In this document: positions 42,650-52,729 of the stretch, one piece after another
Layout: the number at the start of each line of letters is the position of its first letter
Numbering within the stretch: the first letter of the stretch is position 1
NCBI GenBank assembly: GCA_030220185.1
Contig: JASPKZ010007797.1
Span: 1,656,001 to 1,720,000, forward strand
DNA from: Diploptera punctata
Lineage: Eukaryota > Arthropoda > Insecta > Blattodea > Blaberidae
Length of the DNA stretch: 64,000 nucleotides
Direction: 5' to 3'
The notes under the pieces: model-generated
Databases searched by the model: none
The model's input: only the letters and a program-made list of their open reading frames with translations
What the model was told of the DNA's origin: nothing
Position numbers and translations under genes: made by a program

Positions 42650-42716
42650 TATTTTATGGATTGCTTATGTCTGCGGAGTCATGAACCTATGGATTCGTTA
42701 GTGAGTTAGTTAACCT
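42650..42716 (+). mobile_element. LINE-A 3' terminal scrap
   Basis: TTTTATGGATTGCTTATGTC to GTTAGTGAGTTAGTTAAC, the last 65 bases of the family. A minus-strand tRNA-like B box (GGGTTCGATACCCGGTGAGG) abuts it at 42715-42740. Confidence 0.65.
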
Positions 42717-42867
42717 CACCGGGTATCGAACCCAAATCCGCTAATCAGTAGGGACGCTAATACGCGCAACCATAAATATATTAGCTTTTTGCTGACATCG
42801 TAGGCTCCGGATTTTATATTTACGCATTATATTTAAAATCAATGGTCAATGAATATATTATAAAACA

Positions 42868-43120
42868 TAATAACTAATTACTCACTGGGACTATCGAACC
42901 CGTAGGTTCATGACCGCGCGGACATAAGCTCTCCACACATCCCTGTCCTGAGCTAATGTTTTCCAACCATCCCCTGTATAATTATTCCCCTCAAATCATG
43001 GGTAATGTTATTCTCCCACCTCATTCTTGGTCTACCAACTGGGCGTTTGTCCACTGATTTTCCTACAAGAAGCTTCTATGCCCCATTTTTTCTCAATTCA
43101 TGCCACATGTCCTATCCATA
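42868..43120 (-). mobile_element. LINE-A 3' fragment
   Basis: CACTGGGACTATCGAACCCG on the plus strand, through GGTCTACCAACTGGGCGT to TGCCACATGTCCTATCC, then lost. Confidence 0.85.
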
Positions 43121-43129
43121 ATGTAAAAC

Positions 43130-43477
43130 ATAATGGGTTTTAAAATTTCAAAGTTGATTTTTATGTTGGTGACGGGGCGGCAAATAATGGGTTCTGGGTC
43201 TGTCAGATTTTAATTGGTCATCGTTACTTTAAACTCCAGACAAATAATTAAACTCAAGAATTAGAACATCGCTTGGTATCACGAAGTCTGTAAAAAATTA
43301 ATTTTACATTTTTTTTATAATATGATGTGTAGGTGGATGAGTCACCATGTTAGTGGTCAGTTTACAGCCGGTTAAATGGCGCCACGTGTCATACTATATT
43401 TCTTTTGTTCTTTGCTTCTTTATAACGCTTAACTTCACTTATTTCAAATGAAGCACTAATCTTAGCTACCTATATTT
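43130..43477. other. Unclassified sequence
   Basis: Nothing that I recognise; moderately AT-rich. Confidence 0.45.
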
Positions 43478-44160
43478 AAAATATTTACAGTACAATTCTT
43501 CAATATTGTTTTTAAAATATTTACAGTACAATTCTTAGTACAATTCTTCAATATTCTTTTTAAAAATATTTACAGTACAATTCATATTTACAGTAAAATT
43601 CTCAATATTCTTTTAAAAATATTCTTCAATATTCTTTTTAAAATATTTACAGTATTGTATTGTATTGTAAGCCTATATTTTCCCTTTACAGAGATTTAGG
43701 CGCTCTCCCCCTATAGGAAGAATTTGAACCATACTAATTTTAGTTACACTTGTTTTCGTATAGATGTCATTTTGAGTGGTACGTGGTCAGCTTTCCGCCT
43801 CATACTGACATCTAGGAAACCAAGGTAGTACTAGGACGGGAAAATTCGGTAAATTTTGCTTAGAGGCCTTTTCATTCAGGCTTAAGGATTTTTTACGAGC
43901 CTGAAAATCTCCAGACTTGGGACCCACGGCTTAAAGTCCCTCCCGGAGGACTTATTCCTTGGATTTTTCCGTCCTAAAAAAAATTCATCGACACCGGCCG
44001 GGTTTGAACCCGCGACCCTTGGGACCAGAGGCAAGGAGCATAACCACTAGTCCACCGCGGCCGACCTTGCCACTGTTATACCTCTATATTTACAGTACAA
44101 TTCTTAAAATATTTACAGTACAATTTTTTAAAATATTTACAGTACAATTCTTGAACATTT
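43478..44160. repeat. Minisatellite of ATATTTACAGTACAATTCTT units, split by SINE-3
   Basis: Irregular copies of AAAATATTTACAGTACAATT occur at 43478-43670 and again at 44085-44155, often with CAATATTCTTTTTAA spacers. The SINE-3 at 43852-44066 and about 180 bases of other sequence lie between the two blocks. Confidence 0.85.
43852..44066 (-). mobile_element. SINE-3, best-preserved copy
   Basis: On the minus strand GTCGGCCGCGGTGGACTAGT, GGTTATGCTCC, perfect B box GGGTTCAAACCCGG, body GGAGGGACTTTAAGCCGTGG, and end GGCCTCTAAGCAAAATTTAC. About 215 bp. Confidence 0.9.
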
Positions 44161-44513
44161 GTTTATTAGTTTCTTCTTCTGTGAAGATTATAAGTCCTGC
44201 TTCGTAATTTGACAGGCGTCTTGCATATCATTGGACATTATTTGAATTAATTTGAGAAGTGGCATGTAATGTTAATGTTTTTTGGCACGATAACGGTAAT
44301 TTTTAGAAATTTGTATTCTCTTGCGTTCTCCTTTAAACGTGCGATTGTTTTATTCTTGTACATGTGCCAAAATACATCCCAGCTAAATGTTAAAAAGCAA
44401 GTTCGAATCTAGAAAAAAAAATCTGTTCTTACATCGTGGGAGGAAAAATGTTTATAATTAACAAAAGAATAGTTATAAAACCCGAGCTAACTGACTCACC
44501 TCTAGCGCTTCAA

Positions 44514-45642
44514 CCCTTTAATCGGCAATGCATCCTGTAGGATACATCAATTGGTACGATTTATTTAGTATTAAGCTAATTCCCGGCATGCTCTGCTACG
44601 CCTAAATAAATTAAATGTGGTTTTATGATTAGTTGATTAAGTAAAAAAAGAAAAATAATTAAACATTATATCGTAATTATTTTTAGATACCTCGTGCTGA
44701 TTACCCGGCGTTGTCCGGGAATCTACTTATCCCGATCTTCTTGGCAATAAATGAGCTGAAAGACAAAAATGGTTATTGAGAGTTAGTTGTCCACAAAAGA
44801 ATACCTGCCGTGCGCTGCTACGCTTGCCCGGGAATCTAGTCATCCCGATCCTCTTGGAATTAATGAAAGGAAAAAATGGTTATTATGAGTTATGCGTAAA
44901 AGATAGTCATATGTTGTCGCGGACTTTTTGTAGATTTTTTGAGATATTCAATTCTGTGTACATTAATTTGGTGCATATGTTATGGTCTAGCAGCGTATAA
45001 AACCTACTTTTTTCTCACGTTTTTCACTACAAAGCGTGATTTTTAAGGGTGAAGGGCTTGAGAATTAAAACTCTTATAGCCTAAAAGCTTCCAGGGAAAC
45101 TCCTGAACTTTTTGCAAAATGCCCTTCACACTCTTGGCATCATTGAAAGACAAAAATGGTTATTGTGAGTTATCCGTAAAAACATATATGCTGTCGCGGA
45201 CTTTTTTGTAGTTTTTATTAATTTTTTTTTGAGATTTTCAATTCTGTGTACATTCATTTTGTGTATATGTTATGGTTTAGGCAGCGCAAGCGATTTAAGC
45301 GTGAAAAAATGGACATTTTTGACGTTTTTCACTACAAAGGGTGATTTTTAACAGTGTAAAAGTTGAGTATCACAACTCTCTTATAGCCTATATTCATCCC
45401 GGGAATCTCCTGAACATTTCCATCACAATCGGATGACAGCGTATAAAATACGAGCAAACAAACATACATTTTGATATATTAGATTGATGAAACAGAAGAA
45501 AACAAACGAGTAGTAATTATTTAAATGTGTGACGAATTACACAATAAATCTAACAATGACAGTCATGCGTAATTTTGTTTTCAGTGCGGTCCACCACGTT
45601 CAAATCACTGGTATGGAAATTAGTGTTTTTGCTATTAAAGAG
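44514..45642 (+). mobile_element. piggyBac-like element T4 with Helitron insertion
   Basis: Ends CCCTTTAATCGGCAATGCAT and TTTTTGCTATTAAAGAG. The flanks TCAA and TTAG are degraded TTAA. The subterminal palindrome is CATCCTGTAGGATACATCAA. Removal of 44574-45483 restores a 219-bp T element. Confidence 0.85.
44574..45483 (-). mobile_element. Helitron-like element inserted in T4 (910 bp)
   Basis: On the minus strand it begins TCTAATATATCAAAATGTAT then GTTTGTTTGCTCGT, and ends with a GC-rich GCGTAGCAGAGCATGCCGGG then AATTAGCT. Comparison with the empty site in other T copies shows insertion between A and T with no duplication, the Helitron rule. The inside repeats CACTACAAAG.GTGATTTTTA twice. No Rep/helicase frame. 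Confidence 0.7.
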
Positions 45643-45884
45643 TTAGACTCTTGTTCGCGAAGATCCCTGTTCAGACTCCAATACCGACAAATACGAGTTG
45701 TTTTGATTTCTTGAGTCTTCAAGACACACATTTGCTTGGAATTTCGTTTCTAGGTTTCATGTATTCGTAACATCAATACATGAACATGGTATGATCCTAG
45801 CTTTTTAAACGTCCATAAACAGGCCCTATATATTAAATAGAACGATGTTTTATATATACTTCGATTTTTATTTTGAGACGTCCT

Positions 45885-46045
45885 CTATCCCGCATGGCAC
45901 CAGATAGAATTGTATGCATAGCAAGAGATAAGTTACCAGAGGATGGGAGAAGGATACCTGGAAGACCAAGGAAGAAATGGAGGAACTCTTAATTCTGAAT
46001 GCAACAGGTCATGGACCTAAAACAAATAGAAGATGAAGAAGGAGA
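45885..46045 (+). mobile_element. RT C-terminal fragment
   Basis: Translates to RMAPDRIVCIARDKLPEDGR, then RIPGRPRKKWRNS before a stop. The GRP.K.W block marks the end of an RTE-like protein. Family uncertain. Confidence 0.6.
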
Positions 46046-46079
46046 TATTTCGGCGGCTTTGGTTATATGCCATTGGCGG

Positions 46080-46300
46080 AATTGTAATTAATTTCTTAGA
46101 TTGGGGCACCTGGAAGGCAGAATTACGTTATACCGATGATATGATGAGTGACGAATGGTAATCAAGTGCCAGGAGAGTCCGTAACATATATTCCAGACCA
46201 TGGACAACCACAGAAAAATTCTTATGGTCTGACCGGGAATCGAATCCAAAACATCATGAAGTGAGTCAAAAATGCTGACCACTAGCCCATGAAGCTGGCC
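46080..46300 (-). mobile_element. SINE with SINE-2 tail but a different tRNA head
   Basis: The left half on the plus strand (TTGGGGCACCTGGAAGGCAG, CCGATGATATGATGAGTGAC, AGTGCCAGGAGAGTCC) is the SINE-2 tail. The head at the right reads on the minus strand GGCCAGCTTCATGGGCTAGT, GGTCAGCATTTTTGACTCAC, with B box GGATTCGATTCCCGGTC. This head is not in the other SINE-2 copies. Confidence 0.75.
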
Positions 46301-46391
46301 AGTCAATGTCGATAGAGACATGTTGAAAATATGAAAGAAAGTAAATTGCTTTATAGGTTTAAAAAAATATGTTTTATTTGGAAGATGTAAT

Positions 46392-47101
46392 GCATCAACC
46401 GGCTAAGCGCCATTTTTTTAAAATTAAGATTTTGATGTCATCTTTTGCACTGGTTCATGAAGTAAGTGTACGCATACTTTTTGCGCCAAATCTTTAAACA
46501 TAACCATATAAAGTAAAGTGATCCCACAACAGGCCCGGAAGCCCTTGGGGTAGTAGGAGGTTAAGGCTCCCACTTTTTCTAGACAATCGGCACTTTATGT
46601 CAGCCGGGTTGTCAGTCCTGCGTGACGGCCGCCCTAACCCCCAGAACAAGTGTCTGGTACTCATTTCCGTTAGAGGCTGAGTCGACCCCAGGGTCATAGT
46701 GCCGCCAGAGGGTTTGGGTCAGTTTAAAAATCCTGATCCCAACGGGACTTGAACCTTCGACCCTCCGGCTTGTAGCTCAGTGCCTTAACCACTACGCTAC
46801 GGAACCATATTATTAAGAAAAATATAAACGCCATCAGTCCTATCAGAAATTCTATGTTTTGCAACAAACGGCTATGAAACCAGAATTTCATACATGCTAA
46901 TCTAAATTTTGCATCATGCAGCTAAGCGCCAAATTTTTCCGCTCTTAGATAGTTGATGCATAACTGTGAAACAAGGAAAATAACTTGCAATAGGCCTATA
47001 GTGTATTGTTAGTTTAGAGCTACATTAAATAGTGAAGATTGACTTAAACTTTAAACGTATTTTTCTCGAAACTTACATAATAGCGTATAGCCGGTTGATG
47101 C
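46392..47101. mobile_element. Possible TIR element with SINE-4 inside
   Basis: GCATCAACCGGCTA at 46392-46405 and its exact complement at 47088-47101. GCATCATGCAGCTAAGCGCC near 46914 repeats the terminal motif internally. No duplication or coding sequence. About 410 bp after removing the SINE. Confidence 0.5.
46510..46802 (-). mobile_element. SINE-4 copy with 8-bp flanking repeat
   Basis: Flanked by AACCATAT (46502-46509, 46803-46810). On the minus strand the head is GTAGCGTAGTGGTTAAGGCA, then a B-box region GGTTCAAGTCCCGTTGG; the body includes GACCCAAACCCTCTGGCGGC and ends GGGATCACTTTACTTTAT. Same family as 62645-62941. Confidence 0.9.
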
Positions 47102-47469
47102 CTATGCTATCCATTTTTAGCATGAGAAATAATTAACTATACAGGGTGATTCTCAATAAGTATTACAGACTTGTAGGGGACCCATAATGTAATATAAATG
47201 TAAACACCTTATATTAAGTTTCAACTAGCCGCACTCTGTAAAAGTATAATGAATTAAATAAAGAAATCACGCTAGATAATAAATAGGGACAAGAGCAGAC
47301 CTGGGGATATGGGCATTAAGCCCGAGGAAACCCAGGGGGATGGTGGTGGGGCTCTTAAATAAAAAAAATAACTTCTAGGGTTTAGTGGGTATTTAGTAGA
47401 TAAGTTTTGATAAGGGACCCATGTCCGGAACGTACCATTTCGATGTAAAATAAGTTTGAAGATCGAAAC

Positions 47470-47754
47470 ACAATGGGCTGATATCGTACGTCTCGTGTTT
47501 CAGAATAAGTATTACAGACTTCTAGGGGTTGTACTACACTTGTCTTGTCGGAGGAAGATCTTGCACGAATTCTGGCGGCAGCAGAAATTATTGAGCACAC
47601 AACAGGTCTTGTGTATGAAAACATGCGTCCCAGGTAGCCTACACTTTGTGCAATGAACAGCAGGGTCTCCACATGGAACCACACCTGTAGTACAGCCCCT
47701 AGAAGTCTGTAATACTTATTCTGAAACACAAGACACGCGATATCAGCCCATTGT
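47470..47754. repeat. Inverted duplication inside the TIR element
   Basis: CAATGGGCTGATATCG through GTATTACAGACTTCTAGGGG is repeated in reverse near 47690-47754, with a spacer of about 130 bases. The spacer holds a plus-strand frame with LSEEDLARILAAAEIIEHTT, which looks helical but is unidentified. Confidence 0.8.
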
Positions 47755-47756
47755 GT

Positions 47757-48112
47757 TCATCATCATCATCATCATCTTCAATGTATGGTCCTGTTGGCCC
47801 GTTCCGCTCCCCGATGCACAATATGCTACATGTCTTCCTTCCAACTTCGTTTTGATCTTCCTACATTTATTCGGGCTTGATGTTTATGATGAAGCAGCTG
47901 TTTTGATAAACGATTATTTGGCATTCTTTCTACATGTTCAAACCAATTAAATTTACTTCTGTATATTCTCTCGTTTATAGGCCTATTATTTATTTGTAAT
48001 TCATCTCTGATATCTTGACTTCTCTTTTGATCTCTTAAAGATACACCTGCAACAGATCTCAGAAATCTCACTTCTTTTGTCTCAATTTTATATTTATCAG
48101 AGATCGTTAAAG
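47757..48112 (-). mobile_element. LINE-B 3' copy
   Basis: The end is GGAACGGGCCAACAGGACCA then a (GAT)n tail (plus strand CATCATCATCATC at 47759-47776). The minus-strand frame 47826-48071 carries MRFLRSVAGVSLRDQKRSQD, YRSKFNWFEHVERMPNNRLS and GRSKRSWKE. The flanks TGTGTTC and AGTGTTC form a likely short duplication within the TIR element. Confidence 0.85.
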
Positions 48113-48576
48113 GCCAAGTGTTCTGATCTTCAAACCAATTTTACATCGATATGGTATTGTCTGTCAAACGGATCTGTTCCCCGTAAGATATCCTACTTCC
48201 GTTTTTGCCTCGGCAAATCATTTCCCTCCCTGCATTTCTCTCTCTCTCTTGCACTTGCACTTCAGTGTTGTCAACTTGACTCCAACCTTGCATTATTAAA
48301 TATAATTGCATTATTCAATATTCAAGAGCCAAGACACTGGGGGAAGTTTGGCAACATTCCTACTCGATGGCTGTTGTTTGACGTAGTGGAAGGGGAATGC
48401 GGTGAAATGATGTGAGCATGTACGTGTACTTTTCTAAGCACGATGCCAGCGCTACAAGGCACAGATCAGTTGGTCCAATTATACGTTTCCAGACATGGGT
48501 TCCTTATCAAAACTTTATCTACTAAGTCCCCTCTACAACCCCTAGAAGTCTGTAATGCCTACTGTGAATCACCCTG

Positions 48577-49044
48577 TATTTTAACTACGAAAGCGCGCTA
48601 ATATGACGTTTGATGTTAAGGGATCCCAAAAACATGACTAGATTATGCTTCAACTATTTGCAGACGTATTGTAATGGCGCTGGGAATATTTAATTGGATA
48701 CTGGTATCTGCGTTGTGTAGCGTGTAAATGCGTTCTTAAATAATGATCGTAATGTCGAAGTGATACGAATTGAATTAGATCTGATAAGATTTGCATTTAT
48801 GGCATAAGAAGAAAATGCTTTAACTGTATTTAATTGGTCTTTGTTCAGCAGCGTAACAAATTCGAGCGAGCTTATTAAAACTATACTCTCTGGTATTGTT
48901 CATTAAAAACATTTGTATTAAATATTATTTTATTCTCTTTGAATTAGACATAATGAACAAGAGCTCAAGTTTAATTAATGTCATCGTTTTAGATAATTCC
49001 GAATAAATGGAGCTGTTGACGATGTTATCATGAAAATACTTAGT
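48577..49044. other. Unclassified sequence
   Basis: No recognised repeat, RNA gene or exon. Confidence 0.45.
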
Positions 49045-50105
49045 AGACTAACTAACTCACTGGCTCTATCGAACCCTATGCTGAGCTAATGTTTTCGAAT
49101 ATCCCCTGTATAATCCACCTCCATCAAATCATAGATGCTATTCTCCCACCTCGTTCTTGGTCTACCAACTGGGCGTCTTCCCTCTTGTTTTCCTGTAATA
49201 AGCTTCCATGCACCTCTTTCATTCTTCATTCGTGCCACATGTCCTGCTCATCGCAGTCTACGAAACTTAACTGTTCTTATTATATCTGGCTTCCTATACA
49301 TACCATGTATCTCATTATTATGTAGTTTTCTCCATTGACTTGTTTGTTCATCTCTTTTGGCCCAAAAATGTTCGTAAGAACTTTATTCTCAAATATTTGT
49401 AATATTCTTTTCTCCCTTAAAGTAAGAATCCATGTTTTGCATCCATATAATGTAAATGATAGAATAACAGTTTTATATAACCTATTTTCAGTTTAACATT
49501 TTTTTAAAGAAGTTGGTACGCCAAGAGTCCCTGTAATGCATAATAGCATGCATTTCCAGAATTGAGCCTATGTTTAATTTCCGTGTGCATCTCATTCCTA
49601 TTTGTAATTATTGTTCCTAGATATTGGAATTCAGCCACTTCTCCAAAATCTCCCTCATTTGTCATTAGTTGTCCATTTCCATTATGTAGGAGTCTCGTGC
49701 ATTTCTATGTGTGCACATATGTTTAGTTTTATTGATATGTACTTCCAGTTCCAATGTCTTAGTGTTACTCAATAGTGTGAGCGTTTTGGCCATTAGTATC
49801 TCACTATCGCTCAATAATACTACATAATCAGCATAAACCAACAGCTTGTTAATACCACTGAGTTGTAGGCCTTCTTCATTCTCCAAATATTTGATGGTAT
49901 GCTCTAGTACAAAATTGAATAGAAGAGATAGTGCATCTCCTTGCTTTAACCGATTCTGAATTTCAAAAGTATCCGAAAACAGTTTGCCTACACACGCATC
50001 CTACTCTTTGTGCCATTTAGACAAATGCGTATAAGTCTAACTTTTAGGAATTCCGAACTCAAGCAGGATACTATATAACTTCTCCGTCTTAACTGAATCG
50101 TATGC
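49045..50105 (-). mobile_element. LINE-A, longest continuous minus copy
   Basis: From the 3' end (CTAACTAACTCACTGGCTCT on the plus strand) through the C-terminus to the RT core. The minus-strand frame 49665-49886 gives INKLLVYADYVVLLSDSE, where the catalytic YADD is YADY. It continues past the equivalents of LF.FVLE and KQGDALS. Frameshifts throughout. Confidence 0.9.
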
Positions 50106-50167
50106 GTTATTTAATTAACACAGAATTCCTTTTTTCAAACTATGTTGAATTAAAATAAATCATAGTT

Positions 50168-50614
50168 TTAAAAAAACTAAAACAGCACGCTTTATTAGAC
50201 AACCGAACTAAAAATGAAAAATCATTTTAATTTCCAACACGCTTAGGATAAAATTAAAGTTGCAAACAAAATAATCATCTCCAACACATCTAGAATAAAA
50301 CTAGAGTTATCTACAAAAAAATTGCCATCAAAAGCGTGGGGTGCTCTATATCAATTAATATACTTGATAATAAACAGATATTGGTAAAAGTAAAGTCTCT
50401 AAGAGGAAAACGTAAAGACCATAAAAAGCACCCCACGCGATGATGGTAAAATTGTTTTTTTTTTGTAGATAATTCTAGTTTTATTCTAGATGTGTTGGAG
50501 ATAATTTTTTTGTTGCCAACTTTAATTTTATCCCAAGCGTGTTGGAAATTAAAATTATCTTTCATTTTTTAGTTCGGTTTTCTAATAAAGCATGTTGTTT
50601 TAGTTTTTTAAAGT
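50168..50614. repeat. 447-bp inverted repeat
   Basis: Arms about 50168-50347 and 50430-50614 are complements with scattered changes: outer AACTAAAACARCAYGCTTTA, middle AATTTCCAACACGCTT, inner GCGTGGGGTGCT. The loop of about 80 bases has no frame. Both arms end in the motif TTTTAGTTYGGTTTTCTAAT or its complement. Confidence 0.85.
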
Positions 50615-50705
50615 ATTATTTATTTTTTATTTTTTAGTTTAGTTTTCTAATAAAGCGTGTTGTTTTAGTTTTTTAAACTATTATTTATTCTTTAAAAATT
50701 TTTAG
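50568..50705. repeat. Tandem repeat continuing from the inverted repeat
   Basis: Two direct units of about 75-78 bases containing GTTTTCTAATAAAGC.TGTT and GTTTTAGTTTTTTAAA. The first is the outer end of the inverted repeat. Confidence 0.8.
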
Positions 50706-51017
50706 TTTAATTGATTGTCAAAAACCGGAATCCCATGGAAATTTAATTGCTTACTATATTTTTAGTCTCTAGGCACGAGTATAATTATATTTTTTTAAAA
50801 TTATGATCTAACATTATTATAATATTTTTGAATATTTTAATATAGATAAATAGTTACAGTTAATCGTATCCTTCTCATATTTTTTGGATAAATTAAAATG
50901 TGGTAAGTTTACAAAATTGCCATTAATATTTTACAGAATAAGATAAAAATGTAAATATCTTTAAATTCGATACTATTGTAGTATGAGCTAAAAGTAATAC
51001 AATACTTTTCTAAAAAA
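50706..51017. other. AT-rich sequence, no feature
   Basis: No feature recognised. Confidence 0.45.
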
Positions 51018-51108
51018 AAACCCGGGCCGGATTTGAACCAACGACCTATGGATTACTCAAATTATATACCACTACAGTCCACCGCTCTACCAACTGAGCT
51101 ACCAGAGG
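51018..51108 (-). tRNA. tRNA-Tyr(GTA)-like gene with intron
   Basis: On the minus strand: CCTCTGGTAGCTCAGTTGGT AGAGC (D arm), anticodon stem GTGGA/TCCAT, anticodon GTA at 51073-51075, an intron of about 18 bases one nucleotide 3' of the anticodon (TGGTATATAATTTGAGTA), and T arm GTTGG TTCAAAT CCGGC. Eukaryotic tRNA-Tyr genes have an intron at exactly this place. A run of eight or more T's follows as pol III terminator. The acceptor stem is damaged: the first two pairs are C-T mismatches and two others are wobbles. This suggests a recent pseudogene, though transcription remains likely. Confidence 0.8.
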
Positions 51109-51119
51109 ATATAGTATTA

Positions 51120-51686
51120 ATTTCTTACAACGATGGACTAAAAAGTCGATAAGTCCGCAACCTATTATACATACCGGTCTTTATTTTTTTGATGTCCTGA
51201 TGATCCTGGCCAGGATCTTAGAAAAAAATGAAATTATTGTTTTGTCATTGGTTCTTTACAGGTATACAAAGTTTCAAGTCGATCCAATGTTTTTAAGTCG
51301 GTGAAAATCGTGTTGAAAGATTCCGTTACATAGACAGATACAGGTCAAGCTAATATAAAGCGTGTACAAATAATAAAGTATGAAAGAAGCAGTATTTTGA
51401 GTCATACATTTTGTTCGCAATGTATGTTGCATTTCACTAGAATTTTGTATTCTTTAAACATTTTTTATCACATTCATTAAAAATGCAGTAGAAACTAAAA
51501 TTATTTAATTTGAATTATATTTTACGTCCTTTTTTTAGTTTTTAGGTTTCTTAGGGTATCTTTACGTCTTTTTAAAGGTCATTTATAGGCATTTTATAGG
51601 TCATCAACTTCCGAGCACTAGTGATGAGGTATTGGGGAGCAATACTGCAATTAAAAATCTGTTTTTAATATATAGACTGTCTTTAA
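51120..51686. repeat. Unclassified region with dispersed repeat U
   Basis: 51400-51625 resembles 61780-62020 (TTTAATTTGAATT, TTTTTAGGTTTCTTAGG, TTATAGGTCATCAACTTCCG). The preceding part, with TTTCAAGTCGATCCAATG, resembles Helitron 5' regions. I cannot classify U. Confidence 0.5.
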
Positions 51687-52440
51687 CTCTAAATTAAAAA
51701 TGTATTCTATAAGATACATCAATTGGTTTCATTCATTTAATAATTTTTGTGCGATAGTGCGTTTTGTCGTACTTACAGCAATGGCGACTACGATTGAAAG
51801 TTCAACTTCCTAAATTTCGGGGTTGCCAACCTAAATAACTACACTGTAATATTACATATTAGAAACCACGTGTGAGAAGTAAAACCACTACCCTCTATGT
51901 ATAATACTAGACCTACACACAATGTATATACAAAAATATATCCAAAAGGTGGTGTTAATATACATTATACGAAACAAATCACTGCATTTTAAATCAACTG
52001 GACGTTATTTGAAACAATATAAAATGATAAATACGTACTTGCCTCCATTTTATCGCTGATTGTTGTCACGGCCTGCTATAATTTCAACTAATCTACATTG
52101 CCTACACTGTTAACGTTTGTCAGTTGTTTATAATGAATGCAAATATTTACAACAAATATATTATTTTATTATTATTTATTATTTTGAAAACACCATCGCT
52201 CAAAAAATAATTTACAACGCACGTTTGTGAAGTGTTTTACAGAATCTCGGAAATTAAAAACCTCGCTATCGTTCGGTTTTTAAACGTTTTCCTCGCTTCT
52301 GTAAAAACCACTTCCCAACCTCGCATCATTATGTACTATTAATAAAAACGGATGAAAACTAACGAGAAGAGATTACTTACTTTTTTAGAATTTACGTAGT
52401 AATAACAGTTATGCACCATTTCGTTTTGCTAATTTAAAGA
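51687..52440 (+). mobile_element. piggyBac-like element T5 with repeat R inserted
   Basis: TTAA at 51683-51686 and 52441-52444. Left end CTCTAAATTAAAAATGTATT then TATAAGATACATCAATTGG; right end TTTTGCTAATTTAAAGA. Repeat R (51746-52330) occupies the middle. Confidence 0.8.
51746..52330 (-). repeat. Dispersed repeat R, uninterrupted copy
   Basis: Reverse complement of 13015-13377 plus 13778-13960, which shows the empty site of the LINE-C insertion (TTTGTTTCGTATAATG). About 585 bp. Function unknown. Confidence 0.85.
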
Positions 52441-52444
52441 TTAA

Positions 52445-52729
52445 TAATAAAACGAATGAATAGCTAATACAGAAATGAATGACTGTCAAGTGTTAGAATA
52501 AACAGCATTTTATCAGTCTCTCTATAAGGATGGAATGGGTTGGGCACGTAGTGTGCTAGGTCGGGTTCGGACACGTGCCAGGTCGTGGGTGTGCAACAGC
52601 ACGCAACTTCATGTTTTCTGCTTGTCCGTACAGCATCTCAGAACGCAAAGTAAATTTACTAAGTACAAGTCAGTCATATGCCTCATGTTACAGATTTTAA
52701 GACGTATGTTTGTTTCTAAATGGCACAAA
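52445..52729. other. Unclassified sequence
   Basis: GC-richer around 52530-52620. No feature that I can support. Confidence 0.4.

Larger units (their letters stand above)
47142..48576. mobile_element. 1.4-kb TA-flanked TIR element
   Basis: Ends CAGGGTGATTCTCAATAAGT and a right complement CAGGGTGATTCACAGTAGGC; TA on both sides (47140-47141, 48577-48578). The TIR continues TATTACAGACTT then TAGGGG. The ends fit Tc1/mariner-type or another TA-targeting superfamily. Inside are an inverted duplication (47470-47754) and a LINE-B. No clear transposase. Confidence 0.75.

Noticed and set aside
43478..44160. CRISPR-like regular repeats
   Set aside because: Units are irregular, spacers are themselves repeats, and the genome is eukaryotic. 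A minisatellite explains it.
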